DNA of 64,000 nt from Flavobacterium sp. (GCF_039595935.1 NZ_JBCNKR010000006.1:2142001-2206000); one strand, 5' to 3'. Numbered from the stretch's first letter, positions 1 through 10,022 are shown. A program made the numbers and translations. Notes: a model not told the origin generated them from the letters alone.

Positions 1-1373
1 CAGCTGTAACCTGCCAAAATCAGGACGCAGTAGTCCAAATAATAGACGCAATAAAGTTGGCAGATGGAGATTATGACATTGTTTATAAATTATCAGGCGC
101 AAATAATTTGCCATCACAAGTTGCTAGAGTTACATTTACTGGAGGTAGTGGTTCTTTTGTAGTACCTGAAATATTTAATTCCAGGAGCGGTACTTCAATT
201 GTAACAATTACAGCAATTACAAATGTTGTTTCTCAATGTGTAAATGCAGCAAGTCTAACAGGAGAGATTCTCATTAATCCACTGCCAAACGGATCACTTT
301 TAAGGCCACAAATTCAAAACGTATGTTTTGGCGAACCAGTAACAGTAAATATTTCAGGTTTTCAGACTTTGACAGATGTTACTTTATCTTATGTTCTTTC
401 TGGAAGTAATACTTCAAATGTAGAAACTATTGTTTTAAACCCGGTTAATGGAAGTTCGAGTTTTATACTTCCTTCTAGCTTACTTATAAACTCAGGATCA
501 ACAACGATCACGATATTAAAAATCAAAAACAATACTACTGGCTGTGAAAGCGATGTAACAGGAATATCAGCTTCATTTTTATTAAACCCAATTCCAACAC
601 CGCCAACTGTAACTGATCAGACATTTTGTAAAACAGATCAGGCGACAATTGCTGATTTGCACCCGCAAGGCGCTCAATATACTTGGTATTTATCTCCAAC
701 AGATGTTAATTATCTTCCGGATACATATATCTTAAAATCAGAAGATTATTATGTAAGAGAAAGGTCGTCAGTAGGTTGTGTTTCTCAACCGGCTAAAGTT
801 TCGGTAATAATTAATGATACTCCACCTCCGACATTAAATCAAGATGGACAAAATTTTTGCGGTTTAGACAATCCAACAATTCTTAGTCTTTCAAATAATA
901 CTGGATCACCGTCAACAGTTGTTTGGTATGATGCGCCAAATAACGGAAATTTACTTTCTTCTTCAACACCTTTAGTTGATAAAGCTACTTATTATGGTTT
1001 TGATCTTTCTACAGTTACAAATTGTTTTTCAGAACAAAATTTGGCTGTAACAGTTTCATTAATTGCTTGTGATTCTCCGCAATATACATTTTTTGTTCCC
1101 GATGGTTTTTCTCCAAACGGAGATGGAATCAACGATACTTTTACAATTCCTGATATTGATTTTTTATATCCGGATTATAAGCTGGAAATTTTCAATAGAT
1201 ATGGAAATGGAATGTATAAAGGCTTTAAAAATAAACCGGCCTGGGACGGTATAAATTACGAACAAAGTGGAATTGGAAGCGGAATAGCACCAAACGGAGT
1301 ATATTTTTACATTCTCTATTTTAATAAAGACAACAGACCGCCTCAACAAGGACGTCTTTATTTAAATCGATAA
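1..1373 (+). CDS. T9SS type B sorting domain surface protein, 3' part
   Basis: The reading frame is open from base 3 and has no start inside the window, so this is the C-terminal part of a larger secreted protein. The visible part has Cys-bearing Ig/PKD-like stretches (for example around QPAKVSV and VVWYDAPNNG) and ends in a gliding-motility-type C-terminal domain with DGFSPNGDGINDTF, EIFNRYGN, WDG and PNGVYFYIL. That is the type B T9SS sorting signature, so the product is exported through the type IX system and displayed or released at the surface. A PorP/SprF-like gene follows after 20 bp and an OmpA gene after that, the usual partner arrangement for type B cargo. The function of the missing N-terminal part is unknown. 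Confidence 0.9.
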   Translation, partial: AVTCQNQDAVVQIIDAIKLADGDYDIVYKLSGANNLPSQVARVTFTGGSGSFVVPEIFNSRSGTSIVTITAITNVVSQCVNAASLTGEILINPLPNGSLLRPQIQNVCFGEPVTVNISGFQTLTDVTLSYVLSGSNTSNVETIVLNPVNGSSSFILPSSLLINSGSTTITILKIKNNTTGCESDVTGISASFLLNPIPTPPTVTDQTFCKTDQATIADLHPQGAQYTWYLSPTDVNYLPDTYILKSEDYYVRERSSVGCVSQPAKVSVIINDTPPPTLNQDGQNFCGLDNPTILSLSNNTGSPSTVVWYDAPNNGNLLSSSTPLVDKATYYGFDLSTVTNCFSEQNLAVTVSLIACDSPQYTFFVPDGFSPNGDGINDTFTIPDIDFLYPDYKLEIFNRYGNGMYKGFKNKPAWDGINYEQSGIGSGIAPNGVYFYILYFNKDNRPPQQGRLYLNR

Positions 1374-1393
1374 TTTCTTAATATAAATTTCAA

Positions 1394-2323
1394 ATGAAAA
1401 AAATACTTCTCTATATAACTTTCGTTTTCTATATAACATCAGTTTCGGCGCAGCAGGATCCGGAGTATACGCATTATATGTATAATATGAGTGTTGTAAA
1501 TCCGGCGTATGCAACGGGAGTTCCGGCTATGATGAATTTTGGAGGACTGTACAGATCACAATGGGTTGGTGCAGTTGGAGCTCCAAAAACATTTACCTTT
1601 TTTGGGCATACCGCTATTTCAGATAAAGTCGAAGCCGGATTATCTTTTATATCAGATGATATTGGTGACGGTGCAAAAAAAGAAAATAATATCTATGCCG
1701 ATTTTGCTTATGTTTTAAATCTCGGCGGAAAAAATAAACTTTCACTTGGACTTAAAGCAGGATTATCATCAATGCAGACTAATTTTAACGGATTTAAGTT
1801 TAATGATCCTGCAACTGATATGGCTTTCGCCGAAAACATAAATGCTACAAAACCTAATATTGGAGTAGGAGCCTATTATTTTAGAGACAATTTATATGTT
1901 GGTATTTCAGCACCTAATTTATTGAAATCAAAATACATTGAAGAAAAATCGGGAGTAAATGCTTTTGGATCTGAAAATATACACACTTTTCTAACCGCAG
2001 GATATGTTTTTCAGGTTAATGATATGTGGAAAGTCAAACCAGCATTTATGACCAAATTTGTAAAAGGTGCGCCCATTTCAATAGATTTGACTGCCAATGT
2101 ATTGTATAATGAAAAATTTGAACTTGGGGCAGCTTATAGAATCGACGATTCGGTAAGTGCTTTATTTAATTTTAATGTAACGCCTACTCTGAGAGTGGGT
2201 TATGCCTATGATTATACACTCACGAATTTAGGTCAGTTTAATTCGGGAACACATGAAATTATGCTGCTTTTTGATTTGGATTTACTAGGAAAAGGATTTG
2301 ACAAATCACCAAGATTCTTCTAA
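1394..2323 (+). CDS. PorP/SprF family T9SS outer-membrane protein
   Basis: This 309-residue protein has a signal peptide (SVSAQQDPEYTHYMYN) and the family's N-terminal core with NPAYAG-like VVNPAYATG and GLYRSQWVGAVGAPKT. The rest is alternating beta-strand sequence typical of an outer-membrane barrel, ending in a short aromatic C-terminus. PorP/SprF proteins act with the T9SS and are needed for secretion or attachment of neighbouring type B cargo such as SprB. The gene sits 20 bp after a type B cargo gene and just before an OmpA-family gene, so it is very likely the dedicated partner of that cargo. Many paralogues exist per genome, so I give no symbol. Confidence 0.92.
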   Translation: MKKILLYITFVFYITSVSAQQDPEYTHYMYNMSVVNPAYATGVPAMMNFGGLYRSQWVGAVGAPKTFTFFGHTAISDKVEAGLSFISDDIGDGAKKENNIYADFAYVLNLGGKNKLSLGLKAGLSSMQTNFNGFKFNDPATDMAFAENINATKPNIGVGAYYFRDNLYVGISAPNLLKSKYIEEKSGVNAFGSENIHTFLTAGYVFQVNDMWKVKPAFMTKFVKGAPISIDLTANVLYNEKFELGAAYRIDDSVSALFNFNVTPTLRVGYAYDYTLTNLGQFNSGTHEIMLLFDLDLLGKGFDKSPRFF

Positions 2324-2324
2324 A

Positions 2325-4463
2325 ATGAAAAATATGAAAAAACTACTCGTTATTATATTCGTATTTTCAATACAGTTTATAAATGCTCAGGATCAGGAAT
2401 TGATTAGAGCAAAGAAATTTTTTGATAGAACCTATTACAGCGAAGCAATTGTTTTATACGAAAAACTGGCAGAAGAAAAACCATCACAAGAAGTTATAAA
2501 AAACCTTGCAGATTCCTATTATTATACAAACGACTTAGTAAAAGCACAACGTTATTATCGATTGTTATTTAAGAATTATAATGAAAATCTAGACAAAGAA
2601 TATTATTTCAGATATGCGCAGACATTAAAAGCAACAAATAATTACGATGAAGCAAATGCTGCACTAAAAGAATATTACAGTAAATCTGCTAATCCGGAAG
2701 ATGTTGAAAATTTTGAAAAAGATATTAAAACTCTCGAAAATGTTTCGGCAATTGGTAAACGATTTGAAATTAAAAATTTGCCAATAAATACTCCAAATTC
2801 AGAGTTTGGAGCAGTTGTATATAAAGACAATTTGGTTTTTGCAGGCGTTAAATTAAAACCGGGAATATTCGATAAAAAATTTAAATGGGATGGAGCAACT
2901 TATTTAAATTTGGTAACAATTCCGTTAAAAAATATTAATGCAGCCGATTCTATCACGCATTATTTTGCTAAAGAATTAAAAACGGGAATGCACGAATCAA
3001 ATGCCGTTTTTACAAAAGATGGTAAAACAATTTATTTTACCAGAAACAATTCTAAAAATGGAAAGAAAAAAAGAGACGACAAGAAAATTTCTAATCTTCA
3101 GATTTTCAGAGCCGAATTAGTTGATGGAAAATGGACTAATATTACGTCACTTCCTTTCAATAGCCCAAATTATTCAGTAGAGCATCCTGCACTGAGTGCC
3201 GATGAAAAAGTATTGTATTTTGCGTCAGATATGCCGGGATCAGTAGGATCTTTTGATATTTATTCGGTTAATATAAACAAAGGCGCATTTGATACCCCAA
3301 AGAATTTAGGACCGGAAATTAATACCAATAAAAGAGAGCAGTTTCCTTTTGCTTCAGCAGACAATAAACTTTATTTTTCTTCGGATGGACATTTAGGGTA
3401 CGGATCTTTGGATGTTTTTGTTTCTGAAATAAATGGAAATGAATATTCAAAGCCAATAAATATTGGGCTTCCATTAAACTCAAATCTGGACGATTTTGCA
3501 TTCAATATTGATGCTGAAACCAAAGAAGGTTATTTTGCATCAAACAGAGAAGGAGGAAAAGGCGGAGACGATATTTATCAATTTAAAGAAATTAAAGATT
3601 TAATTGTAGAAGACTGTAAACAGTTTATTACAGGTATTATTACAGATGTTGATACTAAACTGGCTTTAGAAAGCGCAACAGTAATTTTGCAGGATTCAGA
3701 TAATAAAACCCTGAATACCGCCACAACTTTAGCAGACGGGAAATTCAGTTTTACAGTTCCCTGCGAAGCTTCTTATAAAGTTTCGGCTTTTAAAGAAAAA
3801 TACACAAATGAATCAAAAACTCTGACTTTAGATAAAATCAGAGACAAAGAAAACGACGCTTCTTTAGCTTTAAAATCTCTTGAAAAAATCAAACTTGAGG
3901 AAAAAGAAAATGCCGAAAAGAAAAGACAGCAGGAAATTATCATTGAAGAAGAAAACAAGAAAAAAGCTGAGCTTGTAGCAATCGAATTAAAACAAAAAGA
4001 AAAGAAAGCGAAAGAAGCCGAAATCGCTGCCGCGGAAGTTAAAAAGAACGAAAAAGTAAAAGAAATTCTAGAGAAAGAAAAAGATGTTGTAAGAGATAAA
4101 GATCGTTTGATTATTAAAACAGATCCTATTTATTTCGATTACAATATGTGGTATATTCGTAAAGAATCTAAAGTAGTTTTAGGCAGAGTTGTAGAGTTAA
4201 TGAAAAAATATCCGGGAATGGTAATAGAAATTGGTTCACATACAGACTCTCGCGGAAATGCCAAATACAATGAAAATCTGTCTCAAAAAAGAGCCGATTC
4301 AACAAGAGATTTTATAATACAATCCGGAATTGATGCTAAAAGAGTTACTGCAAAAGGGTATGGAGAATCTGTACCAATTGTTAAGTGTAAAACCGATGAT
4401 GCTTGTTCAGAAGAAGATCATGAGTTAAACCGAAGATCAGAATTTGTGATTAAGAATTTATAA
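2325..4463 (+). CDS. OmpA family protein with TPR and PD40 repeats
   Basis: The start is placed at the ATG 2 bp after the previous stop (MKNMKKLLVII, signal peptide ending INAQ). It gives 712 residues; a TTG further upstream only overlaps the preceding gene. The order is an N-terminal TPR-like helical region (about 25-130), WD40-like PD40 beta-propeller repeats (about 150-430, with YFASDMPG, YFSSDG and YFASNREGG), a carboxypeptidase-regulatory-like domain (about 440-520), a charged K/E coiled coil, and a C-terminal OmpA peptidoglycan-binding domain (EIGSHTDSRG, NLSQKRADS, GYGES). PorE-like proteins of this build anchor T9SS parts to peptidoglycan. It is the third gene of the cargo-PorP-OmpA cassette. 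Confidence 0.9.
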   Translation: MKNMKKLLVIIFVFSIQFINAQDQELIRAKKFFDRTYYSEAIVLYEKLAEEKPSQEVIKNLADSYYYTNDLVKAQRYYRLLFKNYNENLDKEYYFRYAQTLKATNNYDEANAALKEYYSKSANPEDVENFEKDIKTLENVSAIGKRFEIKNLPINTPNSEFGAVVYKDNLVFAGVKLKPGIFDKKFKWDGATYLNLVTIPLKNINAADSITHYFAKELKTGMHESNAVFTKDGKTIYFTRNNSKNGKKKRDDKKISNLQIFRAELVDGKWTNITSLPFNSPNYSVEHPALSADEKVLYFASDMPGSVGSFDIYSVNINKGAFDTPKNLGPEINTNKREQFPFASADNKLYFSSDGHLGYGSLDVFVSEINGNEYSKPINIGLPLNSNLDDFAFNIDAETKEGYFASNREGGKGGDDIYQFKEIKDLIVEDCKQFITGIITDVDTKLALESATVILQDSDNKTLNTATTLADGKFSFTVPCEASYKVSAFKEKYTNESKTLTLDKIRDKENDASLALKSLEKIKLEEKENAEKKRQQEIIIEEENKKKAELVAIELKQKEKKAKEAEIAAAEVKKNEKVKEILEKEKDVVRDKDRLIIKTDPIYFDYNMWYIRKESKVVLGRVVELMKKYPGMVIEIGSHTDSRGNAKYNENLSQKRADSTRDFIIQSGIDAKRVTAKGYGESVPIVKCKTDDACSEEDHELNRRSEFVIKNL

Positions 4464-4487
4464 CTCTGAAAAAAATAAATTTTAATT

Positions 4488-4516
4488 AAGAAGCCTTTAT
4501 TTTGGCTTCTTTTTTA
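4488..4516 (+). terminator. Intrinsic terminator after the OmpA gene
   Basis: AAGAAGCC and GGCTTCTT form a stem with an AT-rich loop followed by a T-run, 25 bp after the OmpA-family stop. It closes the three-gene T9SS cassette. Confidence 0.8.
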
Positions 4517-4556
4517 TTTAATTTTATAAAATAACCTTGAAACAAAATATTGAAAT

Positions 4557-5042
4557 ATGAAGAATCTAGTTTTACCTTGTCTGTTAGTAGTTTGCATTGG
4601 ATTTCAAAGCTGTAAAAATGAAGAAAAACAAAAAGAAGCTGAAGCTGCAAAAGCTGATGCCGAAACAGTTACAAAAACAGAATGCTATCAGGCTGTATAT
4701 GAAAAAGATACAATTCAGTTAAAATTAAATACTTTAAAAAACGGGAAATTATCTGGAAATATGATTATGAAAGTGGCGCCTTCAACAGTAAGAACTGGCG
4801 AAATTGCAGGAGAATTTCATGGAGATACTTTATTTGCAGATTATACTTTTAAGGATTTATCACAAAAAGATAAAACGTTTAAAAACCCAATGGCATTTTT
4901 AAAGAAAGACAAACAGCTTATTTTAGGAAACGGAACCATGCAGACAACAATGGGAGTTACGTATTTAGTAAAGGATAAACCAATTGATTTTGTGAGTGTA
5001 AAATATAAGTTTGACGCAGCTGAATGCGCTGAGAAAAAATAA
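4557..5042 (+). CDS. Small lipoprotein of unknown function
   Basis: This 161-residue protein has a lipoprotein signal peptide (lipobox FQSC, then KNEEKQK) and a short acidic/Ala-rich linker before the folded part. The mature domain has repeated beta-strand sequence (LNGKLSGNMIMKV, GEIAGEFHGDTLFADYTF) resembling small lipocalin- or META-like barrels, but I do not recognise the family. It stands alone between a terminator upstream and a bidirectional terminator downstream shared with the converging DUF1573 gene. Confidence 0.75.
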   Translation: MKNLVLPCLLVVCIGFQSCKNEEKQKEAEAAKADAETVTKTECYQAVYEKDTIQLKLNTLKNGKLSGNMIMKVAPSTVRTGEIAGEFHGDTLFADYTFKDLSQKDKTFKNPMAFLKKDKQLILGNGTMQTTMGVTYLVKDKPIDFVSVKYKFDAAECAEKK

Positions 5043-5112
5043 TAAAGATTTTATGCGTAAATATCTTTGTCAAAGTTTTAAACTTTGACAAAGATTTGAT
5101 AATATTTGATAT

Positions 5113-5148
5113 AAAAAAGCCGTTTCTAATTTAAGAAACGGCTTTTAC
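5113..5148. terminator. Bidirectional terminator between convergent genes
   Basis: AAAAGCCGTTTCT pairs with AGAAACGGCTTTT across a short loop, with A-run and T-run flanks. It serves the lipoprotein gene on the plus strand and the DUF1573 gene on the minus strand. Confidence 0.85.
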
Positions 5149-5170
5149 AATTATTAAAATTTAGTTTATT

Positions 5171-5551
5171 CTATAGAACTTCTCCCTTAATTTTAAGGGC
5201 AACTCGGCCATCAGGATAATTTACGGCGTTGGTTTCAACAGTAATTGTTTTACGAATAGGACCGCTTGCCATATTGTATTTCACATCAATTTTTCCTTTT
5301 TTTCCAGGCATTACAGCAGCAGCTGGTTTAGTAACCACTATCGAGCTAACTGTAGATTCTGCACCAATAATTAAAAGCGGAGCATCGCCGGTGTTTGTAA
5401 ACTCAAAAGAGCGAACTCCATTATCAGTCTTAGAAATTTTTCCATAATCAATCGTATTGTCCTGGGCTGCAAATTCAATTTTTGGGCCATTTTGTGCATA
5501 ACCTATCGCGCTAAACAATACGACTGCAATAAAAGAGGCAACATTTTTCAT
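5171..5551 (-). CDS. DUF1573 domain periplasmic protein
   Basis: The start is set at MKNVASFIAVV, which gives a clean signal peptide (IGYAQ) and 126 residues; further in-frame ATGs upstream add only a non-signal extension. The mature part is a single Ig/ASH-like beta-sandwich of the DUF1573 family (FEFTNTGDAPLLIIGAESTVSS, KGKIDVKYN, ETNA). Bacteroidota carry many such short exported proteins; their role is not settled. It is monocistronic. The long AT-rich leader upstream carries TTTAATCG-type repeats. Confidence 0.88.
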   Translation of the reverse strand: MKNVASFIAVVLFSAIGYAQNGPKIEFAAQDNTIDYGKISKTDNGVRSFEFTNTGDAPLLIIGAESTVSSIVVTKPAAAVMPGKKGKIDVKYNMASGPIRKTITVETNAVNYPDGRVALKIKGEVL

Positions 5552-5689
5552 TTTGAAATTGTTTTTAAGTTGTAAGTAAATATACATTGTTTTAATTAAC
5601 ACACAAATTATTAATTCGTTTTTTATAGTGTACTTAATTATTTACTTTTGCTGTTAATTATAATTACAAAAATTGAACCAAAGTTTCGT

Positions 5690-5815
5690 TTATTTGTTTA
5701 ACTGTTTAATCGGTTAATCGATTTACCTAGATGGACTTCACAAAATAAACAAACGATTAAACAATTTAACGATTAAACGAATCAACAAAAAATAAACGAT
5801 TAAACAACCCTAGTA
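5690..5815. repeat. TTTAATCG/CGATTAAA repeat cluster upstream of valS
   Basis: The valS leader holds GTTTAATCGGTTAATCG on the left and several CGATTAAAC copies on the right, so it can fold into an AT-rich imperfect hairpin. Related words recur upstream of purU (about 49350-49440) and near 37220. Confidence 0.6.
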
Positions 5816-5816
5816 A

Positions 5817-8450
5817 ATGACAATTCCAGCACAATTTGACGCTAAAGCGATTGAGAACAAATGGTATGATTACTGGATGAAAAACAATTATTTTCATTCA
5901 GAACCTGATCATAGAACACCTTATACAATTGTAATTCCACCGCCAAACGTCACTGGAGTCCTTCACATGGGACATATGTTGAATAATACAATTCAGGATG
6001 TTTTAATTCGTCGTGCGCGTTTAAAAGGATTCAACGCTTGCTGGGTTCCGGGAACGGATCACGCATCGATTGCTACAGAAGCAAAAGTGGTAGCGAAATT
6101 AAAAGCCGAAGGAATCAACAAAAATGATTTGACTCGTGAAGAATTCCTAAAACATGCCTGGGAATGGACAGATAAATATGGCGGAACAATCTTAGAGCAG
6201 CTTAAAAAACTAGGTGCTTCATGCGATTGGGAACGTACTAAATTTACAATGGATCCAGATATGTCTGCATCTGTAATTAAATCGTTTGTAGATTTATACA
6301 ACAAAGGTCTAATTTACAGAGGATACCGAATGGTAAACTGGGATCCGGAAGCAAAAACGACTCTTTCTGACGAAGAAGTAATTTATGAAGAACAACAAGG
6401 AAAATTATTTTTCTTAAAATATAAAATCGAGGGAACTGAGGAATTTTTAACCATTGCCACAACTCGTCCCGAAACTATTTTTGGAGATACGGCAATTTGT
6501 ATCAATCCAAATGATGAGCGTTTTACACATTTAAAAGGTAAAAAAGCAATCGTTCCTATTTGCGGAAGAGTAATTCCTATTATTGAAGACGAATATGTAG
6601 ATGTAGAATTCGGAACAGGATGTTTGAAAGTAACGCCTGCGCACGATATGAACGATAAAACTTTGGGTGAAAAACACAATCTTGAAATCGTTGATATTTT
6701 TAATGAAGATGCAACATTAAATAGTTTCGGATTACACTACCAAGGAAAAGACCGTTTTGTTGTTCGTAAAGAAATTGAAAAAGAACTTCAAGAAATTGGT
6801 GCTTTAGCAAAAACAGAAACACACTTAAATAAAGTAGGAACTTCTGAAAGAACAAAAGCGGTAATCGAGCCAAGATTATCTGACCAATGGTTCTTGAAAA
6901 TGGAAGAATTAGTAAAACCTGCAATTAAGTCGGTTTTAGAAACAGGAGATATTAAATTACACCCAAAACGTTTCGAAAATACGTATGCGCACTGGTTAAA
7001 TAATATCCGTGATTGGAATATTTCTCGCCAATTATGGTGGGGACAACAAATTCCGGCTTACTATTATGGAGACGGAAAAGTAGATTTCGTTGTGGCTGAA
7101 AACATTGAAGATGCTTTAGCATTAGCGAAAGAAAAAACATCTAACAACTCACTTACAACATCTGACTTAAAGCAAGATGTTGATGCATTAGATACGTGGT
7201 TTTCTTCTTGGTTATGGCCAATGTCTGTTTTTGGCGGAATTATGGATCCAGAAAGTCCAGACTTTAAATACTATTATCCAACAAACGACTTAGTAACTGG
7301 TCCGGATATTTTATTTTTCTGGGTTGCGAGAATGATCATTGCGGGTTATGAATATGCTGGCGAAAAACCTTTTACAAATGTATATTTAACAGGTTTAGTT
7401 CGTGATAAACAACGTCGTAAAATGTCTAAATCATTAGGAAATTCTCCTGATCCTTTAGATTTGATCGATAAATTTAGTGCCGATGGAGTTCGTGTAGGAT
7501 TGCTTTTAAGCGCTTCTGCAGGAAACGATATTATGTTTGATGAAGAATTATGCAGTCAGGGAAAAGCGTTTTCAAACAAAATCTGGAATGCATTTAAATT
7601 GATTAAAGGATGGGAAGTTTCAGAAACTATCGCTCAGCCAGAATCATCAAAAGTAGCAATCGAATGGTACGAAGCTAAATTGCAGCAGACTTTAGTTGAT
7701 ATTGAAGATAATTTTGAGAAATACAGAATTTCAGATTCTTTAATGGCGATTTATAAATTGGTTTGGGATGATTTCTGTTCTTGGTTCTTAGAAATGATTA
7801 AACCGGCATATCAACAGCCAATTGACAGCATAACTTTTGCGAAAGCGATCGAAATGTTAGAAAGTAACCTGAAATTATTGCATCCGTTTATGCCTTTCTT
7901 AACAGAGGAAATATGGCAGTTAATTACAGAAAGAACGCCGGAAGAAGCTTTAATCGTTTCAACCTGGCCGGAATTAAAACCATTCAATGCAGATTTAATT
8001 ACTGATTTTGATAATATTACAGAAGTAATTTCCGGAATTAGAACAATTAGAAAAGATAAAAATATTCCGTTTAAAGATGTTATCGAATTAAAAGCAATCA
8101 ACAGCGAAAACTTAACAACTTATTTCGATTCAATCGTAACAAAATTAGGAAACGTTTCAGCTTTTGAGTATGTTTCAACAAAAGTAGACGGCGCATTATC
8201 TTTCCGTGTAAAATCAAATGAATATTTTATTCCGATTTCAGGAAATATCGATGTTGAAGCAGAAATTGCAAAACTGACAGAAGAATTGAATTATACAAAA
8301 GGATTCCTGAAATCTGTTGAAGCAAAACTTTCTAACGAGAAATTCGTAAACGGAGCTCCGGAAAAAGTTTTAAACATTGAAAAACAAAAACAAGCTGATG
8401 CTTTGGCAAAAATTGCTACAATCGAGCAGAGTTTAGCTGGTTTGAAATAA
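5817..8450 (+). CDS. valS: Valyl-tRNA synthetase
   Basis: This 877-residue class I aminoacyl-tRNA synthetase charges tRNA-Val in the cytoplasm. The HIGH motif appears as HMGH at residues 50-53 within PPPNVTGVLHMGH, and KMSKS at 535-539. The CP1 editing domain lies between (TTRPETIFGD, GTGCLKVTPAHD). The C-terminus carries the anticodon-binding helical domain and the valS coiled-coil arm (VEAEIAKLTEELNYTK, FVNGAPEKVL). Length is normal for the family. The ATG at 5817 is the only start that keeps the conserved N-terminal AIENKWYDYW context. Confidence 0.98.
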   Translation: MTIPAQFDAKAIENKWYDYWMKNNYFHSEPDHRTPYTIVIPPPNVTGVLHMGHMLNNTIQDVLIRRARLKGFNACWVPGTDHASIATEAKVVAKLKAEGINKNDLTREEFLKHAWEWTDKYGGTILEQLKKLGASCDWERTKFTMDPDMSASVIKSFVDLYNKGLIYRGYRMVNWDPEAKTTLSDEEVIYEEQQGKLFFLKYKIEGTEEFLTIATTRPETIFGDTAICINPNDERFTHLKGKKAIVPICGRVIPIIEDEYVDVEFGTGCLKVTPAHDMNDKTLGEKHNLEIVDIFNEDATLNSFGLHYQGKDRFVVRKEIEKELQEIGALAKTETHLNKVGTSERTKAVIEPRLSDQWFLKMEELVKPAIKSVLETGDIKLHPKRFENTYAHWLNNIRDWNISRQLWWGQQIPAYYYGDGKVDFVVAENIEDALALAKEKTSNNSLTTSDLKQDVDALDTWFSSWLWPMSVFGGIMDPESPDFKYYYPTNDLVTGPDILFFWVARMIIAGYEYAGEKPFTNVYLTGLVRDKQRRKMSKSLGNSPDPLDLIDKFSADGVRVGLLLSASAGNDIMFDEELCSQGKAFSNKIWNAFKLIKGWEVSETIAQPESSKVAIEWYEAKLQQTLVDIEDNFEKYRISDSLMAIYKLVWDDFCSWFLEMIKPAYQQPIDSITFAKAIEMLESNLKLLHPFMPFLTEEIWQLITERTPEEALIVSTWPELKPFNADLITDFDNITEVISGIRTIRKDKNIPFKDVIELKAINSENLTTYFDSIVTKLGNVSAFEYVSTKVDGALSFRVKSNEYFIPISGNIDVEAEIAKLTEELNYTKGFLKSVEAKLSNEKFVNGAPEKVLNIEKQKQADALAKIATIEQSLAGLK

Positions 8451-8471
8451 GAATCAGATTCTTTTAAATAT

Positions 8472-8503
8472 AAAAGCTGTCCTAAAAAGGACAGCTTTTT
8501 TGT
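8472..8503 (+). terminator. valS terminator
   Basis: AAAAGCTGTCC / GGACAGCTTTTTT stem-loop with a T-run, 21 bp after the valS stop. Confidence 0.9.
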
Positions 8504-8557
8504 TTTTTGTCATTTCCGTAAATGTTATTTAGCTCATTAACAGATTACACTCATTTT

Positions 8558-8659
8558 TGTCATCCTGACGAAGGAAGGATCTTCGCGAGAAACTCCGTAA
8601 TCAGGATCGCCAATCTTTGTCGAGCTTCTTATGAAGATCCTTCCTTCGTCAGGATGACA
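8558..8659. repeat. Intergenic inverted repeat with 27-bp perfect arms
   Basis: The arms are 8558-8584 and 8633-8659, perfect reverse complements containing GACGAAGGAAGGATCTTC, around a 48-bp centre. It lies between the valS terminator and the convergent permease gene and encodes nothing recognisable. It belongs to the REP-like palindromes seen throughout this window. Confidence 0.9.
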
Positions 8660-8702
8660 AGTTTGCGTAAACAAATGGAAACTTGGAAAGATAAAAAATG
8701 AG

Positions 8703-10022
8703 TTATTTTTTTTTCTTCTTCAAAATCCAAAACAAAGGATAAGAAACAACAGTAATTCCAATGATAATTATAAAACTGGTTTGGTCACTGAAAATAAATC
8801 CGATAAATAAAGCAATCGAAGCAATAATGGCAATTATAGTGGTCCACGGATACCAAAAAGAATTATAAGGTCTTGGTAAATTGGGTTCAGAATTTCTGAG
8901 TTTTAAAAGCGAAAAATAGGCGAGTCCCCAAACAATAATGGAAATAAAAGCAGCAAAAGAAAATAAAGCTTCAAAAGAACCAACAAAGATTATTAAAAGC
9001 AAGCTGAAAAGTGACGAAACCAAAAGTGCCACAATTGGAGTTCCGCCTTTATTTACTTGAGTTCCTTCTTTTATAAAAAATCCGTCACGGCTTAATCCAT
9101 AAAGAATTCTCGGCGGAATCATCATAAATGCATTCAAAATACTGATTAAAGAAAAAATAGAAATTACGGTAACAATTGTGGCTCCGTTTTCTCCAAACAA
9201 AATCTTGGCAACATCTGCGGCAGCTAAATTAGATTTTGCTAAAGTTTCAATTGGCAAAACATGAAAAAAAGCAGCATTTACCAAAACATAAATAGCCACT
9301 ACAAGTAAAACACCGCTGTATAAAGACTTCGGAATGTTTTTATTAGGATTTTCATTTTCTTCGGCAAAAAAACAAACAGCGTTCCAGCCATTATAAGTTC
9401 CGATGATTAATTGCAATGATTTAAAAAATCCGAATACTAAACCTATTTGAAAAACAGAATTGTCTGTTTTAACTGCAGGAACTTTTACGCCAGTATACAT
9501 AAAGCACGCTACAACTAAAGCCACAAAACAAATGACTTTTAATAAACTGGTAATCTGCTGAATTACACTTCCGTTTTTTACACCGCTTAAATGCAGTAAA
9601 ACAAAAGCAGCCAATAATGAAACGGCCATCACAGTTGAATAATTAGCCAGTGCCGGAAATAAGATAATCATGTATTCGCTTATTACAATGCAGTAAAAAG
9701 CGGGCGGAATAGCATTTGTAATGTAATCAAACCAGCCGGAAAGAAAACCGGCATATTCGCCAAAAGCCCTTTTGATATAATTATACGATCCTCCGGCTTT
9801 TGGTAACATTGTAGCCAATTCTGAATACGAATTAGCGCCAAGTAAAACATACAAACCGCCAAAAAGCCACGATGCGAGAATAAGCCAGTAATTGTTGAGC
9901 ATTTCGGCAATTGTTCCTGGAGTTCTCAAAATTCCAACACCGATTGTTCCGCCAATCAGCACGGCAATATTAAAACTTAAACCTAAACTTTTCCTTAATT
10001 GGTTTTTGGCAGAATCGGACAT
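8703..10022 (-). CDS. APC family amino acid permease
   Basis: A 439-residue integral membrane protein with about 12 hydrophobic segments. TM1 carries the APC glycine motif (IGGTIGVGILRTPG), and the conserved YNGWNAVCFFAEE and NIPKSLYSG segments of the LAT/amino-acid-permease branch are present. It should import or exchange amino acids across the inner membrane; substrate cannot be read from sequence. It is monocistronic, convergent with valS. A TACTTTTG -7 element lies about 35 bp upstream (10057-10064, minus strand). Confidence 0.9.
   Translation of the reverse strand: MSDSAKNQLRKSLGLSFNIAVLIGGTIGVGILRTPGTIAEMLNNYWLILASWLFGGLYVLLGANSYSELATMLPKAGGSYNYIKRAFGEYAGFLSGWFDYITNAIPPAFYCIVISEYMIILFPALANYSTVMAVSLLAAFVLLHLSGVKNGSVIQQITSLLKVICFVALVVACFMYTGVKVPAVKTDNSVFQIGLVFGFFKSLQLIIGTYNGWNAVCFFAEENENPNKNIPKSLYSGVLLVVAIYVLVNAAFFHVLPIETLAKSNLAAADVAKILFGENGATIVTVISIFSLISILNAFMMIPPRILYGLSRDGFFIKEGTQVNKGGTPIVALLVSSLFSLLLIIFVGSFEALFSFAAFISIIVWGLAYFSLLKLRNSEPNLPRPYNSFWYPWTTIIAIIASIALFIGFIFSDQTSFIIIIGITVVSYPLFWILKKKKK

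Noticed and set aside
57..1373. Complete gene starting at a TTG at 57
   Set aside because: The frame is open to the window edge and the sequence upstream of 57 reads as continuous protein, so this is the 3' part of a larger gene.
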